Of a stretch of 64,000 nt of DNA, positions 23,735 through 32,469 are shown piece by piece. Made by a program: the position numbers and the translations under genes. A model generated the notes under the pieces. The model saw only the letters and a program-made list of their open reading frames with translations. It searched no databases and was not told the origin of the DNA. The stretch's first letter is position 1, and each line of letters begins with the position of its first letter. The DNA is from Polyangiaceae bacterium (lineage in GTDB: Bacteria; Myxococcota_A; Polyangia; Polyangiales; Polyangiaceae): contig JAICUB010000009.1 of assembly GCA_025936045.1 (NCBI GenBank), positions 1 through 64,000 on the forward strand. Reading direction: 5' to 3'.

Positions 23735-26536
23735 ATGCATTCCCTTTTCGAGGCGGCCACCAAGCAGCTGAGCGCGGAGCCGATCTGCGACCCCGATGCC
23801 CTCGGCGAACGCTGGCTCGGGCGGCGCGTGGGAAATTACGTCGTCGATCGCCCGCTGGCGCGAGGTGGGATGGGGTCGGTCTATGTAGCGCGGCATCCGC
23901 AACTCGGACGCGAGGTGGCGGTGAAGTTCCTCACGCAGAGCGTGAACGCGGCGCCCGAGCTCGCGGCGCGCTTCCTCGCGGAGGCGCGCGTGACGGCGAG
24001 CCTGAACCACCCGAACATCGTCGAAATCCTCGACTTCGGGGAGCTCGACGGCGCGCTCTATTACGTGATGGAGCTCCTGCGGGGGCAGAGCCTGCGCCAC
24101 GTGATGCGCGAGCAACGGAAGTTCAGCGCGGCAGCCATGAAGCCGTACCTCGAGCAGATTTGCTGGGCGCTCGAGGCGGCGCACGGCGCGGGCATCGTGC
24201 ACCGCGACCTCAAGCCGGCCAACGTGCTCGTGCTCGAGGGCGGGCCGCTGCGGCTCAAGCTGCTCGACTTCGGCGTGGCGAAGCTCATCTCGAGCGCGGC
24301 GGCCCCCACGCAGACGCGTGCCGGCCAGGTGCTCGGCACGGCGACGCACATGGCCCCGGAGCAAGCGCTCGGCGAGCCGACGCGGGTGACGCCGCAGAGC
24401 GATCTCTACTCACTCGGCGCGATTGCGTACGAGATGCTCACGGGGACGCCTGTCTTCCACCACGAGTCGGACATGATGCTCATGGTGATGCACGTGCGCG
24501 ACGCCGTGCGGCCGATCCGCGAACACGTGCCCGAGGTGCCGGAAAACGTCGCGAGCCTGGTCGAGACGTGTCTGGCCAAAAACCCCGCCGATCGCCCGCT
24601 GGGCGCGCGCGCCCTCGCCGAAGCGCTCGCGAAAGCGCTCGCGCATCCCCACGCGGTGGTGAGCCCGCCGCAACGCCCCGTCGAGACGCCCGCCGAGCGC
24701 GCCGTCCTCGCAGAACGACCGACACGGCTCGCGTCCGTGCCGCCCGCGGTGCACGGGGACCCGCTCGCCGACGTGACGGACCCGCTCGCCGACGTGACGG
24801 ACCCGCTCGCCGACGTGGCGGCGCTCGCCGACGTGGCGGCGCTCGCCGACGTGGCGACGCTCGCCGTCGCGGCCGCACCCGCGGCGCTCGAGACGACGCG
24901 CGTCGCCGAGGTCGTGCCCAGAGCCGAACCGCGTGTGGCCACGCCGCCTCCCGCCGCACCGGTGCGCCCGGTCGCACCGGTGCGTGCGCCCCTGCCCGCG
25001 AACGCGCGAGACGTAGCGAAAGGCGCGCCGGTGCCCAAGGGCCCGGAGCCGAAAGCCGCCGACGCAGCGACGGACGGCGAGTCCACCGTCGCGACCCTGC
25101 TCTCGCGCCTGCAGCGCCGCGGCGATTTCCCGGCTTTCGGGCGCACGATGGGCGAAGTGAGCCAAAAGGCCGACGCGAACGGCGCCTTCTCGGCCGGACA
25201 GCTCGGCGACACCATCCTCAAGGATTACGCCCTCACCGCCAAGCTCTTGCGCGTCGTCAATGCGAACTATGCCCGCCGCTTCGGCGGCCGGATTTACAGC
25301 ATCAAGCACGCGATCGTGATCTTGGGCTTCGATCGCGTCCGCTCGCTCGCGCTCAGCATCAGCTTGTTCAAGACGTCAGGCAGCGGCAAGGAACCGGAGC
25401 GCGTCTCCGAATCGGCGATCAGCGCGCTCGTCAGCAGCGAGCTTGCGCGGAACCTCGCGACCCACGCGCGTGTGAACGACGACGAGGCGACCGTGTGCGC
25501 GATGTTCAAGAACCTCGGCCGGCATCTCGTGCTCGTTTATCTGCCGGAGCTCTTCGATCAGGTCGAAGCGGCCATGAGCGCGCACGGCCTCGGCGTGACC
25601 GTCGCCGCCAAGCGTGTGCTCGGCATCTCGTTCGAGGAGCTCGGGGCGGCAATTGCGAAGAGTTGGCAATTGCCGGAGCATGTGCAGAACGCGATGGCGG
25701 CAGGTGAGCTCGGCGGCCAAAAGCTCGAGCGCCCGGGGGATCGGCTGAACGCCCTCGCCGCGTTCAGCAACGAGCTCTGCGACATCGTCACGCGCGAATC
25801 ACCGGAGAAGCGAGACCGCGCGATCCGGGACCTCCTGAGCAAGCACAAGCACCTCATCGGGATGGACGGCGAAGCGCTCGCCCAAATCCTCGAGCACGTC
25901 GAAGGCTCGCTCACCGAGCGCTACGCGGCCCTCCTCGGCAACGACTTGAAGTCGAGCCGCTTCGTCCGCAACGTCTCGAAGGCGCCCCCAGGCGCGCACG
26001 GGAGCCGCGGCGCAACGCCCGGCACGACCCTTTCGCTCCAAGACCGGATTCAGGAAGTGAAGCAAAACCTCGAGAGCGGCGGCTCCGCGCACGGCGTGCT
26101 GGGGCTCGCCCTGCGTCTCGTCGCCGATCACCTGGGCGCACGGTCACCACTGATTTTGACCGCGACCTCGGATCGCCAGAATCTGAGCGTCCGCTACGGC
26201 CTGCGGGACGATATCGACGGCCTCCGGCGCGAGCTCAAGTTCCCGCTCAGGACGGGCGGCCCGCGAACGCAGGTCTTCGCCGCGGCGTTCCACGCCGGAA
26301 AAGACTTCGTCGTTCGGGACTGCTTCAATAAGGAGAGCGCCGACGGGATCCCGCAGTCGTACTACGAGGTGCTGGGCTCCGCGGCTTTCGCACTCTACGC
26401 CTGTCTGGGTAAGGCCGTGTTCCCCGCACTCCTCTTGATCGAGGCGGATAGTCCCGAATGCTTGCCCGACCCGGCACGGGTGGCCGAGCTTAATGAACTC
26501 CGCCCGCTCATCGCGCGCGCCGCCGCTCGTACCTGA
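23735..26536 (+). CDS. Ser/Thr protein kinase fused to HDOD and GAF-like domains
   Basis: 933 residues with three modules. Residues about 34-300 are a Hanks-type kinase: Gly loop ARGGMGSV (42-49), Lys64, HRDLKPAN with Asp158, DFG 178-180, and APEQ. Residues about 335-450 are a Pro/Ala linker with DPLADVT-type repeats. Residues about 455-650 are an HDOD domain (LGDTILKDYALTAKLLRVVNA, SIKHAIVILGFDRVRSLALS), a noncatalytic HD relative used in signalling. Residues about 770-930 resemble a GAF sensor. No membrane segment is seen, so it is cytoplasmic. It probably integrates a small ligand (GAF) and phosphorylation with an HDOD output; partners are unknown. Confidence 0.88.
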   Translation: MHSLFEAATKQLSAEPICDPDALGERWLGRRVGNYVVDRPLARGGMGSVYVARHPQLGREVAVKFLTQSVNAAPELAARFLAEARVTASLNHPNIVEILDFGELDGALYYVMELLRGQSLRHVMREQRKFSAAAMKPYLEQICWALEAAHGAGIVHRDLKPANVLVLEGGPLRLKLLDFGVAKLISSAAAPTQTRAGQVLGTATHMAPEQALGEPTRVTPQSDLYSLGAIAYEMLTGTPVFHHESDMMLMVMHVRDAVRPIREHVPEVPENVASLVETCLAKNPADRPLGARALAEALAKALAHPHAVVSPPQRPVETPAERAVLAERPTRLASVPPAVHGDPLADVTDPLADVTDPLADVAALADVAALADVATLAVAAAPAALETTRVAEVVPRAEPRVATPPPAAPVRPVAPVRAPLPANARDVAKGAPVPKGPEPKAADAATDGESTVATLLSRLQRRGDFPAFGRTMGEVSQKADANGAFSAGQLGDTILKDYALTAKLLRVVNANYARRFGGRIYSIKHAIVILGFDRVRSLALSISLFKTSGSGKEPERVSESAISALVSSELARNLATHARVNDDEATVCAMFKNLGRHLVLVYLPELFDQVEAAMSAHGLGVTVAAKRVLGISFEELGAAIAKSWQLPEHVQNAMAAGELGGQKLERPGDRLNALAAFSNELCDIVTRESPEKRDRAIRDLLSKHKHLIGMDGEALAQILEHVEGSLTERYAALLGNDLKSSRFVRNVSKAPPGAHGSRGATPGTTLSLQDRIQEVKQNLESGGSAHGVLGLALRLVADHLGARSPLILTATSDRQNLSVRYGLRDDIDGLRRELKFPLRTGGPRTQVFAAAFHAGKDFVVRDCFNKESADGIPQSYYEVLGSAAFALYACLGKAVFPALLLIEADSPECLPDPARVAELNELRPLIARAAART
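24758..24856 (+). repeat. Tandem in-frame repeat encoding (D)PLADV units
   Basis: Three 21-bp units (gacccgctcgccgacgtgac and variant) are followed by two 18-bp units (gcgctcgccgacgtggcg). All are in frame in the linker of the kinase-HDOD protein. They give DPLADVT/ALADVA repeats and look like recent slippage products. Confidence 0.85.
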
Positions 26537-26665
26537 GCGCACCCCCGAGCGTTAAGCCTATTTTATAAAGAGTTTACAAAGAGCCGCCGAGTCTGATAGC
26601 GGTCTTTGCGGATTGTAATCACCGCAGGGCTATTTTCGAGCTCGAACGGAGAGAGAGGCTCTTAC

Positions 26666-28159
26666 ATGTCAAAGCGGACCGTCTTCGTCCAGGTTTTGGG
26701 TTTGGCTGCTTCGACGGCCACCGTGGCATTCGCGCAAGAGGCGCCGCCGACCGCGGGCGCGTCGGGCGGCGTTTCGCTCTCGACGTCGAACGGCGCGGAC
26801 GCGTCCGCGACCGGCACCGCGGAGGCACCGCCACCGGCCGTTGCACCGCCGACGCCACCGGCGCCGCCGCCGCAGGAGCCGTTCGAGCCCTACGAGGAGG
26901 GTCTTCCGCCGGAAGCGAACGTGCTCGAGCTCGGTGCGTTCGGCGGTCTTTTGATCCCGAGCAACATTCACAACATTCGCGCCGACGACTACCGGCAGAG
27001 GCAATACCAGCTCGGCGCGGAGGGCGGCGCGCGCCTCGGCTACTACCCCCTGTCCTTCCTCGGCATCGAGGGCGAGGCGATGGCGGCGGGGTCCAAGGTG
27101 AAGGGCACGCCGAACCAAGCCGTGCTCTACGGCTATCGCGCGTTCCTCGTGCTCCAAGCGCCGACGGCCTGGATCTCACCGTTCCTCGTGGGCGGCTACG
27201 GGCGCCTCGGCGGCGTGAGCCACGCGATGGGCGCCGACGTCGATCAGGGCTGGATGTTCGGTGCCGGCGCGAAGATCCCCGTGACGCACATCCTCGGCGT
27301 CCGCTTCGATTTGCGCGACAATCTGACGCCCAACGATCACGCCGGCAGCGGACAGGCGCACAACTTCGAGGTCCTGCTCGGCCTCTCCGCGACGATTGAA
27401 CGCTCGCGCAAGGAGGCGCCGCCTCCGCCGCCGGATTCGGATCACGACGGCCTCGCGGACTCGGCCGACAAGTGTCCGAACGACGCGGGTCCGGGTCCCG
27501 ACGGCTGCCCGCCGGACACCGACGGGGACGGCGTGCTCGATCGCGACGACTATTGCCCGCGCGAGGCCGGTCCGGCCCCGAAGGGTTGCCCGATCATCGA
27601 TCCGGATCCGGACAAGGACGGCGTGCCGATCCCGTGCGACGCTTGCCCGAACGAGCCCGGTATTCCGCCGGACGGCTGCCCCGTGCGTGATAAAGACGGC
27701 GACGGCATTCCGGACAACGTCGACAAGTGCCCGAACGAGCCCGAGACGAAGAACGGGTTCGAGGACCAGGACGGCTGCCCCGACAAGATCCCGGACGCCG
27801 TGAAGAAGTTCTCGGGTGTCGTCCAGGGCATCTACTTCAAGCAGGGCAGCGCCGTGATCCGGCAGGACTCGAAGCCCGTCTTGAACCAAGCGGTGCGCGT
27901 GCTTCAGGAGTACCCGAGCATCGGCTTCGAGATCGACGGGCACACGTCGAGCGAAGGCGACAAGGCGACGAACGACCAGCTCTCGCAAGATCGCGCGGAC
28001 TCGGTCAAGCAATACATCGTCGATCAGGGCGTCGATCCCAAGCGCATCGAGACGCACGGCTACGGTTCGGACCAGCCCATCGCCGACAACAAGACGAAGG
28101 CAGGTCGCGAGAAGAACCGGCGCATCGAGTTCAAGGTGCTGCAGCCCGGAAACAAGTAA
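26666..28159 (+). CDS. OmpA-family outer-membrane protein with TSP3 repeats
   Basis: 497 residues. A cleavable signal peptide ends at VAFAQ. A Pro/Ala segment precedes an OmpA-like eight-stranded barrel (about residues 80-245). Then come five thrombospondin-type-3 calcium repeats (DSDHDGLADSADKCP, DTDGDGVLDRDDYCP and so on, to about residue 370). The C-terminal OmpA peptidoglycan-binding domain contains IYFKQGSAVI, EIDGHTSSEGD, LSQDRADSVKQYI and REKNRRIEFKV. It anchors the outer membrane to the cell wall. ATG 26666 follows a purine-rich gagagag stretch. The gap upstream is unusually AT-rich for this genome (ttttataaagagtttacaaa at 26559-26578), as expected of a strong promoter zone. Two hairpins follow the stop. 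Confidence 0.92.
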   Translation: MSKRTVFVQVLGLAASTATVAFAQEAPPTAGASGGVSLSTSNGADASATGTAEAPPPAVAPPTPPAPPPQEPFEPYEEGLPPEANVLELGAFGGLLIPSNIHNIRADDYRQRQYQLGAEGGARLGYYPLSFLGIEGEAMAAGSKVKGTPNQAVLYGYRAFLVLQAPTAWISPFLVGGYGRLGGVSHAMGADVDQGWMFGAGAKIPVTHILGVRFDLRDNLTPNDHAGSGQAHNFEVLLGLSATIERSRKEAPPPPPDSDHDGLADSADKCPNDAGPGPDGCPPDTDGDGVLDRDDYCPREAGPAPKGCPIIDPDPDKDGVPIPCDACPNEPGIPPDGCPVRDKDGDGIPDNVDKCPNEPETKNGFEDQDGCPDKIPDAVKKFSGVVQGIYFKQGSAVIRQDSKPVLNQAVRVLQEYPSIGFEIDGHTSSEGDKATNDQLSQDRADSVKQYIVDQGVDPKRIETHGYGSDQPIADNKTKAGREKNRRIEFKVLQPGNK

Positions 28160-28173
28160 CGCCACAAAAGCGC

Positions 28174-28209
28174 GACGCACGCTGCCGCCTGAAGCGCGCA
28201 GCGTGCGTC
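28174..28209 (+). terminator. First hairpin after the OmpA gene
   Basis: Perfect 12-bp inverted repeat, GACGCACGCTGC (28174-28185) and GCAGCGTGCGTC (28198-28209), with a 12-nt loop, starting 15 bp after the stop codon. There is no T-run directly after it; a second hairpin with a T-run follows. Confidence 0.6.
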
Positions 28210-28213
28210 ACCG

Positions 28214-28251
28214 AACGCGCGCGGTCGTCTCGAGCGACAGCGCGCGTTTTT
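28214..28251 (+). terminator. Intrinsic terminator after the OmpA gene
   Basis: ACGCGCGC (28215-28222) pairs with GCGCGCGT (28240-28247), with an inner GTCG/CGAC stem, and runs straight into TTTTT (28247-28251). This is a classic Rho-independent terminator. It also separates the OmpA gene from the convergent lyase gene, which stops at 28268. Confidence 0.8.
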
Positions 28252-28267
28252 ACGTGCACGGGTCGCG

Positions 28268-30937
28268 TCAGCTCGCGAGCTGACGGCGCCGGCGCTGGCG
28301 CAGCCCCGCGAGCGCCGGGCAGATAGCCCCCGCGAGCACGCCGCCCGGGCTACCGCCGGGCGTGCTCGCGACGCTGCACGAGATGCCGCCTTCGCTGTCC
28401 TCCGGCACGTTGCCCGTAGCCGGCGTGGCATCCACGCTGGCGCCGGCGCTCAAGGTGGCGAGCTTGCCGCTCGAGCTGCCGAAGAGCGTCGAGAACAGCT
28501 GCGTGAGGCGCTTGTGACGGCCGTGACCTTTGCCGGCGCTGCCACTCGTGCCGCCGCTGCTCGATGCCGTGCCGCCGCTGCTCGACGCCGTGCCGCCGCT
28601 GCTCGATGCCGTGCCGCCGCTGCTCGACGCCGTGCCGCCGCTGCCGCCCGTGCCGGTGCTCGTGGAGCCACCGGTGCCGGCGCTCGTGGAGCCGCCGGTG
28701 CCGGACGCGCTGTCGCCGCCCGACCCGCCCGTCGGATCCGCAGGCGGCGCCGTCATCTGGGTACCGTCGTCGCTCACGCCGCACTTCGAGTCGAGAGCGA
28801 CGATGAGCGGTGCGCCGTCGAAGCCGTCCCCGGAGCCGCCGTGCGGCGTGACGGTCACCTTGCAGTTCGAGCCGTCCTGAGTCGCCGTCACGTCGCTCTT
28901 GCCGTCGGCATCGACCGGGGCGTCGACCACGACGTGGAGCGCGCCCGCCGGCGCCGTGTACGCGAACGAGCTCCCCGTGCTGCCGTCCGGCGTGGTGTTC
29001 GCGATGACCGACACCCACGAGGAGCCGGCACGCGGGATCACGACGCCGCGGAAGCCGTCACCCGAGAGCTGCGTATGCGCTCCGGTGCTCGCGCCCGCGG
29101 CGCGTGCGGCCACGACGTGCATGGCGCTCGCGTTCGGCCCGCTCACGTCGATGCGGTACTCGGTGCCCGCCGGGATGCGCGAAAGCTCACAGCCGTGATC
29201 CGAGGAGTCGCACTCGGTGCCTTGCGGCATGGCGCGCACGCTCGGGGTCCCGCTCGAGGCGTACACCTCTTCGACCGCGAGTGAAGAGCCGCCGAGCGTC
29301 GCCGACGCCTGGTTGGAGGCGAGCGAGAACGAGCCGGGCGTGCGCACGCGGAGGTGCAGCCCGCGCGACGCGTCGCCCGTGACCACGCGGTCGATCAACA
29401 CGACCTCGCCGGAATCCCCGTCCGGTACGAGCACGTAGTCGCGCAGAGCGTGCGAAACGTCGCTCGGCACGTCGTCACGGCTGAATTGATCCGCGTAGTC
29501 GCAGCGCGCGGCCGCGACGCCCGAGCTCGATTGGCGTGCCCAGTCGAGCTTGGTCGCCTTGCCCCAAAAGCCCTGGCTCGGCGAGTAACCCTCGGGCAAC
29601 GAGTTCGAATCGACGGCCGGAGCGTTGCTGCTCAGCGTCGAAACGGTGCCGTACGGCGACGGATCGACGACCAGATCGTCCCCGCCGCGCGTGAGCACGA
29701 AATTGCCGGCGTCGTTGTGCTCGTGATCGGCGACCAGCCGGTGCGAACACTGAAAGACGCCCCAAACCGTGGCGGGCGTGTGGTTGCCGCGGAGGTACCA
29801 GTTGCCGGTGCCGCTCGCGAGGTGGTTCGTCGGCGAGTCACTCGGCAGGTCGTTGCTCGCGCCCGTGCGCGCGGCGGCGAGCGCGTCGAAGAGCGCGTTG
29901 TCGTTCTTCAAGCCGAGATCCGCGTTGAGCTTGCGCGCCCACGACTTCGCTTGGTCGCTGCCGAGGCCGGCGATCGTGGCGAGCAGCGGGCCGTTGTCGG
30001 GGTCGCGGTTCGGCGACGTGTTGTCGGAGTCGCCCGCGGCGAAGACCTGATGCGTCACGGGGGTGAGATCGTTCGCGAACCGGAGCACGAGCGAGTCCGC
30101 CCAGGCGCTCGCGCCCGGCACGTTCACGCCGTTGTCCGCGAGCGCACGCATGGAGAGCGCGTGCTCGAGGACGCTGAGCGGGCCGTACTGCCAGCCTTCC
30201 GCCCAGTCGCCGCCCTGGAGCACGCCACTCGCCGCGAGACCACTGCTCATGTCCTTGCCCCAGATCGTGTCGGTCACGGTCGCCCAGTGCGCGTCCCCGT
30301 TCGCGCCCGCCTCGCCGCCCTCGGCGATGGCGATCAGGGTCGCGGCAAAGGCGTAGCCGGCTTCGTAGTTCGCGCCCGCGAGGTCGGGCAGGTAGCCGTT
30401 CCCCTGGTACCAGCTCATCCACGCGTTGAAGCGCTCGAGCGCATGCGCGCGGAGGGCGTCGGTCATGCCGGGCGCGTCGTGCAGCCAGTCGTAGGCAATC
30501 GCCGAGTAGGGCGCGAACGTGCGCATGGCGTAGCCGGAGTCGTGGCTCACCACGTCGTCGCCACCGGCGCCGTCACCGACCTTCTGGTAGTCGTCGAGGA
30601 GCACGTTGAAGTACTTGAACGCCGTCGCGAGGTCGTCGGTGTTGCCGGACGCCTGAAACGACGCGAGGCAGCCCGAGAGGGTCGTGACGAACTCGAAACC
30701 TTGCCAGCCGCCGTCGTCGTAGTCCGACGGGCTCTCGCGGGCGGCTTCGCAACGCGCCGCGCCACGCTCCACCGGGCTATTCGTAACGCCCACCTGCGCC
30801 GCCAGGCCTTGTTTGGTGGCCGAGTCGAGCCACAGACGCGGATGCGCGCCGGAGGGAGCCGCCTGCGCGGCCAGCGTGAGGAGCGGGATCGTTGCGAGTG
30901 CAGAAGACGCCAGCAACCGCCGGTGGTGTTTTGCCAT
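28268..30937 (-). CDS. Secreted heparinase II/III-type polysaccharide lyase-like protein with MYXO-CTERM-like tail
   Basis: 889 residues. The signal peptide ends at LAAQA. Residues about 30-370 form an alpha-helical toroid-like region (GGWQGFEF, NYEAGYAF, QYGPLSVLEHAL). Residues about 385-680 carry the heparinase II/III signature HEHNDAGNFVLTRGGDDLVVDPSPYG, which in characterised lyases holds the catalytic His and substrate-binding residues. A Gly/Ser linker with four 7-residue GTASSSG repeats follows. The tail has SCSV, a hydrophobic stretch and RQRRRR, as in MYXO-CTERM surface sorting. It probably cleaves a uronate-containing polysaccharide by beta-elimination; the exact glycan is unknown. 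kduI, which processes such products, lies 3.5 kb away. Confidence 0.82.
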   Translation of the reverse strand: MAKHHRRLLASSALATIPLLTLAAQAAPSGAHPRLWLDSATKQGLAAQVGVTNSPVERGAARCEAARESPSDYDDGGWQGFEFVTTLSGCLASFQASGNTDDLATAFKYFNVLLDDYQKVGDGAGGDDVVSHDSGYAMRTFAPYSAIAYDWLHDAPGMTDALRAHALERFNAWMSWYQGNGYLPDLAGANYEAGYAFAATLIAIAEGGEAGANGDAHWATVTDTIWGKDMSSGLAASGVLQGGDWAEGWQYGPLSVLEHALSMRALADNGVNVPGASAWADSLVLRFANDLTPVTHQVFAAGDSDNTSPNRDPDNGPLLATIAGLGSDQAKSWARKLNADLGLKNDNALFDALAAARTGASNDLPSDSPTNHLASGTGNWYLRGNHTPATVWGVFQCSHRLVADHEHNDAGNFVLTRGGDDLVVDPSPYGTVSTLSSNAPAVDSNSLPEGYSPSQGFWGKATKLDWARQSSSGVAAARCDYADQFSRDDVPSDVSHALRDYVLVPDGDSGEVVLIDRVVTGDASRGLHLRVRTPGSFSLASNQASATLGGSSLAVEEVYASSGTPSVRAMPQGTECDSSDHGCELSRIPAGTEYRIDVSGPNASAMHVVAARAAGASTGAHTQLSGDGFRGVVIPRAGSSWVSVIANTTPDGSTGSSFAYTAPAGALHVVVDAPVDADGKSDVTATQDGSNCKVTVTPHGGSGDGFDGAPLIVALDSKCGVSDDGTQMTAPPADPTGGSGGDSASGTGGSTSAGTGGSTSTGTGGSGGTASSSGGTASSSGGTASSSGGTASSSGGTSGSAGKGHGRHKRLTQLFSTLFGSSSGKLATLSAGASVDATPATGNVPEDSEGGISCSVASTPGGSPGGVLAGAICPALAGLRQRRRRQLAS
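28548..28631. repeat. Four tandem 21-bp units
   Basis: Units gtgccgccgctgctcgatgcc alternate with the variant ending cgacgcc. On the minus strand they encode Ser/Gly/Thr/Ala linker repeats near the C-terminus of the heparinase-like protein. The unit is a multiple of three. Confidence 0.85.
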
Positions 30938-31353
30938 GTCGAGGCAACTAGCAGCGTGCGCCGACGCTCGCAGCGGGATTTGGGCTTGATTCTGATTGTC
31001 ACGAGCTCGTCATGCCGCGCACGGCAGCGTGGCGAGATGTCACCTCCGTACGATCCGAATCCGCGATCCGCGTCCCTTCGCGAGCGCCGATCCGACCTCG
31101 AAAATTACAGTGCACGCCGTGAGCTCGAGTGTGTGCGAGCTGACCGCACGAGCGCCAATAGGTGGTGGTTGATCCACTCACTCTTCAGGGTTATTTTTTT
31201 GCGCGGCAAACTGGCACGCCCGACACCGGACGACATGCGACACTCACGAACCGTTTCGGGCACTTTGCGGCACCGGGTCATGACCGACTTATGACCGAGC
31301 GCGCGGGCCAGCGGCGCGACTTCACGGGCCGGTGCGCGGCGATCCGCGGGTGC
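30938..31353. other. 416-bp intergenic region, no gene seen
   Basis: This lies between the start of the heparinase-like gene and the stop of the YcaQ-like gene, both on the minus strand, so it should hold the lyase promoter. GC is lower than around it and there is a T7 run at 31193-31199. I see no convincing sigma-70 promoter, RNA gene or coding frame here. Confidence 0.6.
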
Positions 31354-32469
31354 TCAGCGCGGCTTGCGCGGCGTGAGGAAGCGCTCGAAGCGGGCGAGCT
31401 CGTCTTCGAGCGCGCGCCGGAACGAGCCCTCGCGCGGGGGCTTGCCCGAGACGTAGCCGAGCGTCGAAACAAGACCATGAGCGTCGTGGGTCAGGTTCGC
31501 CCAACCGATGACGTGCTCACCCCACAACAAAGGAAGCGCGTAGTAGCCGAATCTCCGCTGCTTTACGGGCGTGTAGGCCTCGAAGCGATAGGCCCAGCCC
31601 CAAAACAGCTCGAAACGCCGGCGATCCCACACGACCGGATCGAACGGCGAGAGCAGCCGGACACGGCCCGCGAGATCGTCCCGCGCCAGTCCCTTCGCGG
31701 CGCGACGCGCGTCTTCACCGGCGGGCCAAAACCAATCGATGCCGGCCACGTGCGCGCGCGAAAGCCGCCCTTTGGCGCGCGCGAGCCCGCGCCGGAGCTC
31801 GCCCCGCCACTGAGGCGCCGCGTAACGGAGCCGGCTCACGAGCGTCGCGAGGCTTTGCGCGGGGAGCGGCGCGTACTTGTTCACGGCGACGTCGATGAGC
31901 GCGTCGACGCTCGTTTCCACGGCATTCTCGAACGCGCGCGCTCGAGCTGGGGCGTAGACGCGGATGCCGGCTTCGCGCCGAGCCACGCGCAGCTGCCCGC
32001 GGTAGTGGAGCGCGTCGAGCAGGCGCGTCGTGAGGTTCGAGCTGCCGCCCCAATAGTTCTTCTCCGTGCCGCCGCCGAGCTGGCGCTCGACGTCGCGGGG
32101 GTGCGCGGCGCCGCTCGCGTGCACGAAGGCGAGCACCTCGTCCGACTTCTTCGCGCGGGCGCGCGAGTGTCGCTCGAAACCCGAGCGCGGGTGCATGAGC
32201 GCGCTGAGCGCCGGCGCGACGAAGCCGTAATTCACGAAGAAATCCTCCTCGACGGCGAGCTTTTCGTAGCGTTCCTCGAGGTCCCCCGCGCGGTAGTCGC
32301 GCACGCGCTCGCGCAGGATCAAGTCCTGAGCGCGCGCTGGAGCGCGGATCGGATCGGCTTGCACGAAGCCGAGCTTCGCGATGGCGCGCTCGAGCGTCGT
32401 CGGCGCGAAGAGACTGCGACGAACGGCGAAGCGGCGAAGCTCGGCGAGCGTGGGCGCGGCGCGGGTCAC
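31354..32469 (-). CDS. YcaQ/AlkX-type winged-helix DNA glycosylase (HTH_42 family)
   Basis: 371 residues of the winged-helix family that includes E. coli YcaQ and Streptomyces AlkZ, glycosylases that unhook interstrand crosslinks and remove bulky alkylated bases. Key signs are LGFVQADPIRAPARAQDLIL, with the catalytic-type Q37-A-D39 (QxD is the YcaQ form; AlkZ has QxQ), EERYEKLAVEEDFFVNYGF, LLSPFDPVVWDRRR and AYTPVKQRRFGYYALPLLW. Start is GTG 32469; it overlaps the stop of the efflux gene as GTGA, so translation is coupled. No other start fits the family N-terminus. It acts on DNA in the cytoplasm; actual lesion preference is not knowable from sequence. Confidence 0.85.
   Translation of the reverse strand: MTRAAPTLAELRRFAVRRSLFAPTTLERAIAKLGFVQADPIRAPARAQDLILRERVRDYRAGDLEERYEKLAVEEDFFVNYGFVAPALSALMHPRSGFERHSRARAKKSDEVLAFVHASGAAHPRDVERQLGGGTEKNYWGGSSNLTTRLLDALHYRGQLRVARREAGIRVYAPARARAFENAVETSVDALIDVAVNKYAPLPAQSLATLVSRLRYAAPQWRGELRRGLARAKGRLSRAHVAGIDWFWPAGEDARRAAKGLARDDLAGRVRLLSPFDPVVWDRRRFELFWGWAYRFEAYTPVKQRRFGYYALPLLWGEHVIGWANLTHDAHGLVSTLGYVSGKPPREGSFRRALEDELARFERFLTPRKPR

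Noticed and set aside
29354-31294. Plus-strand frame across the heparinase-like gene
   Set aside because: Antisense shadow; the minus frame has a signal peptide, the HEHNDAGNF motif and a sorting tail.
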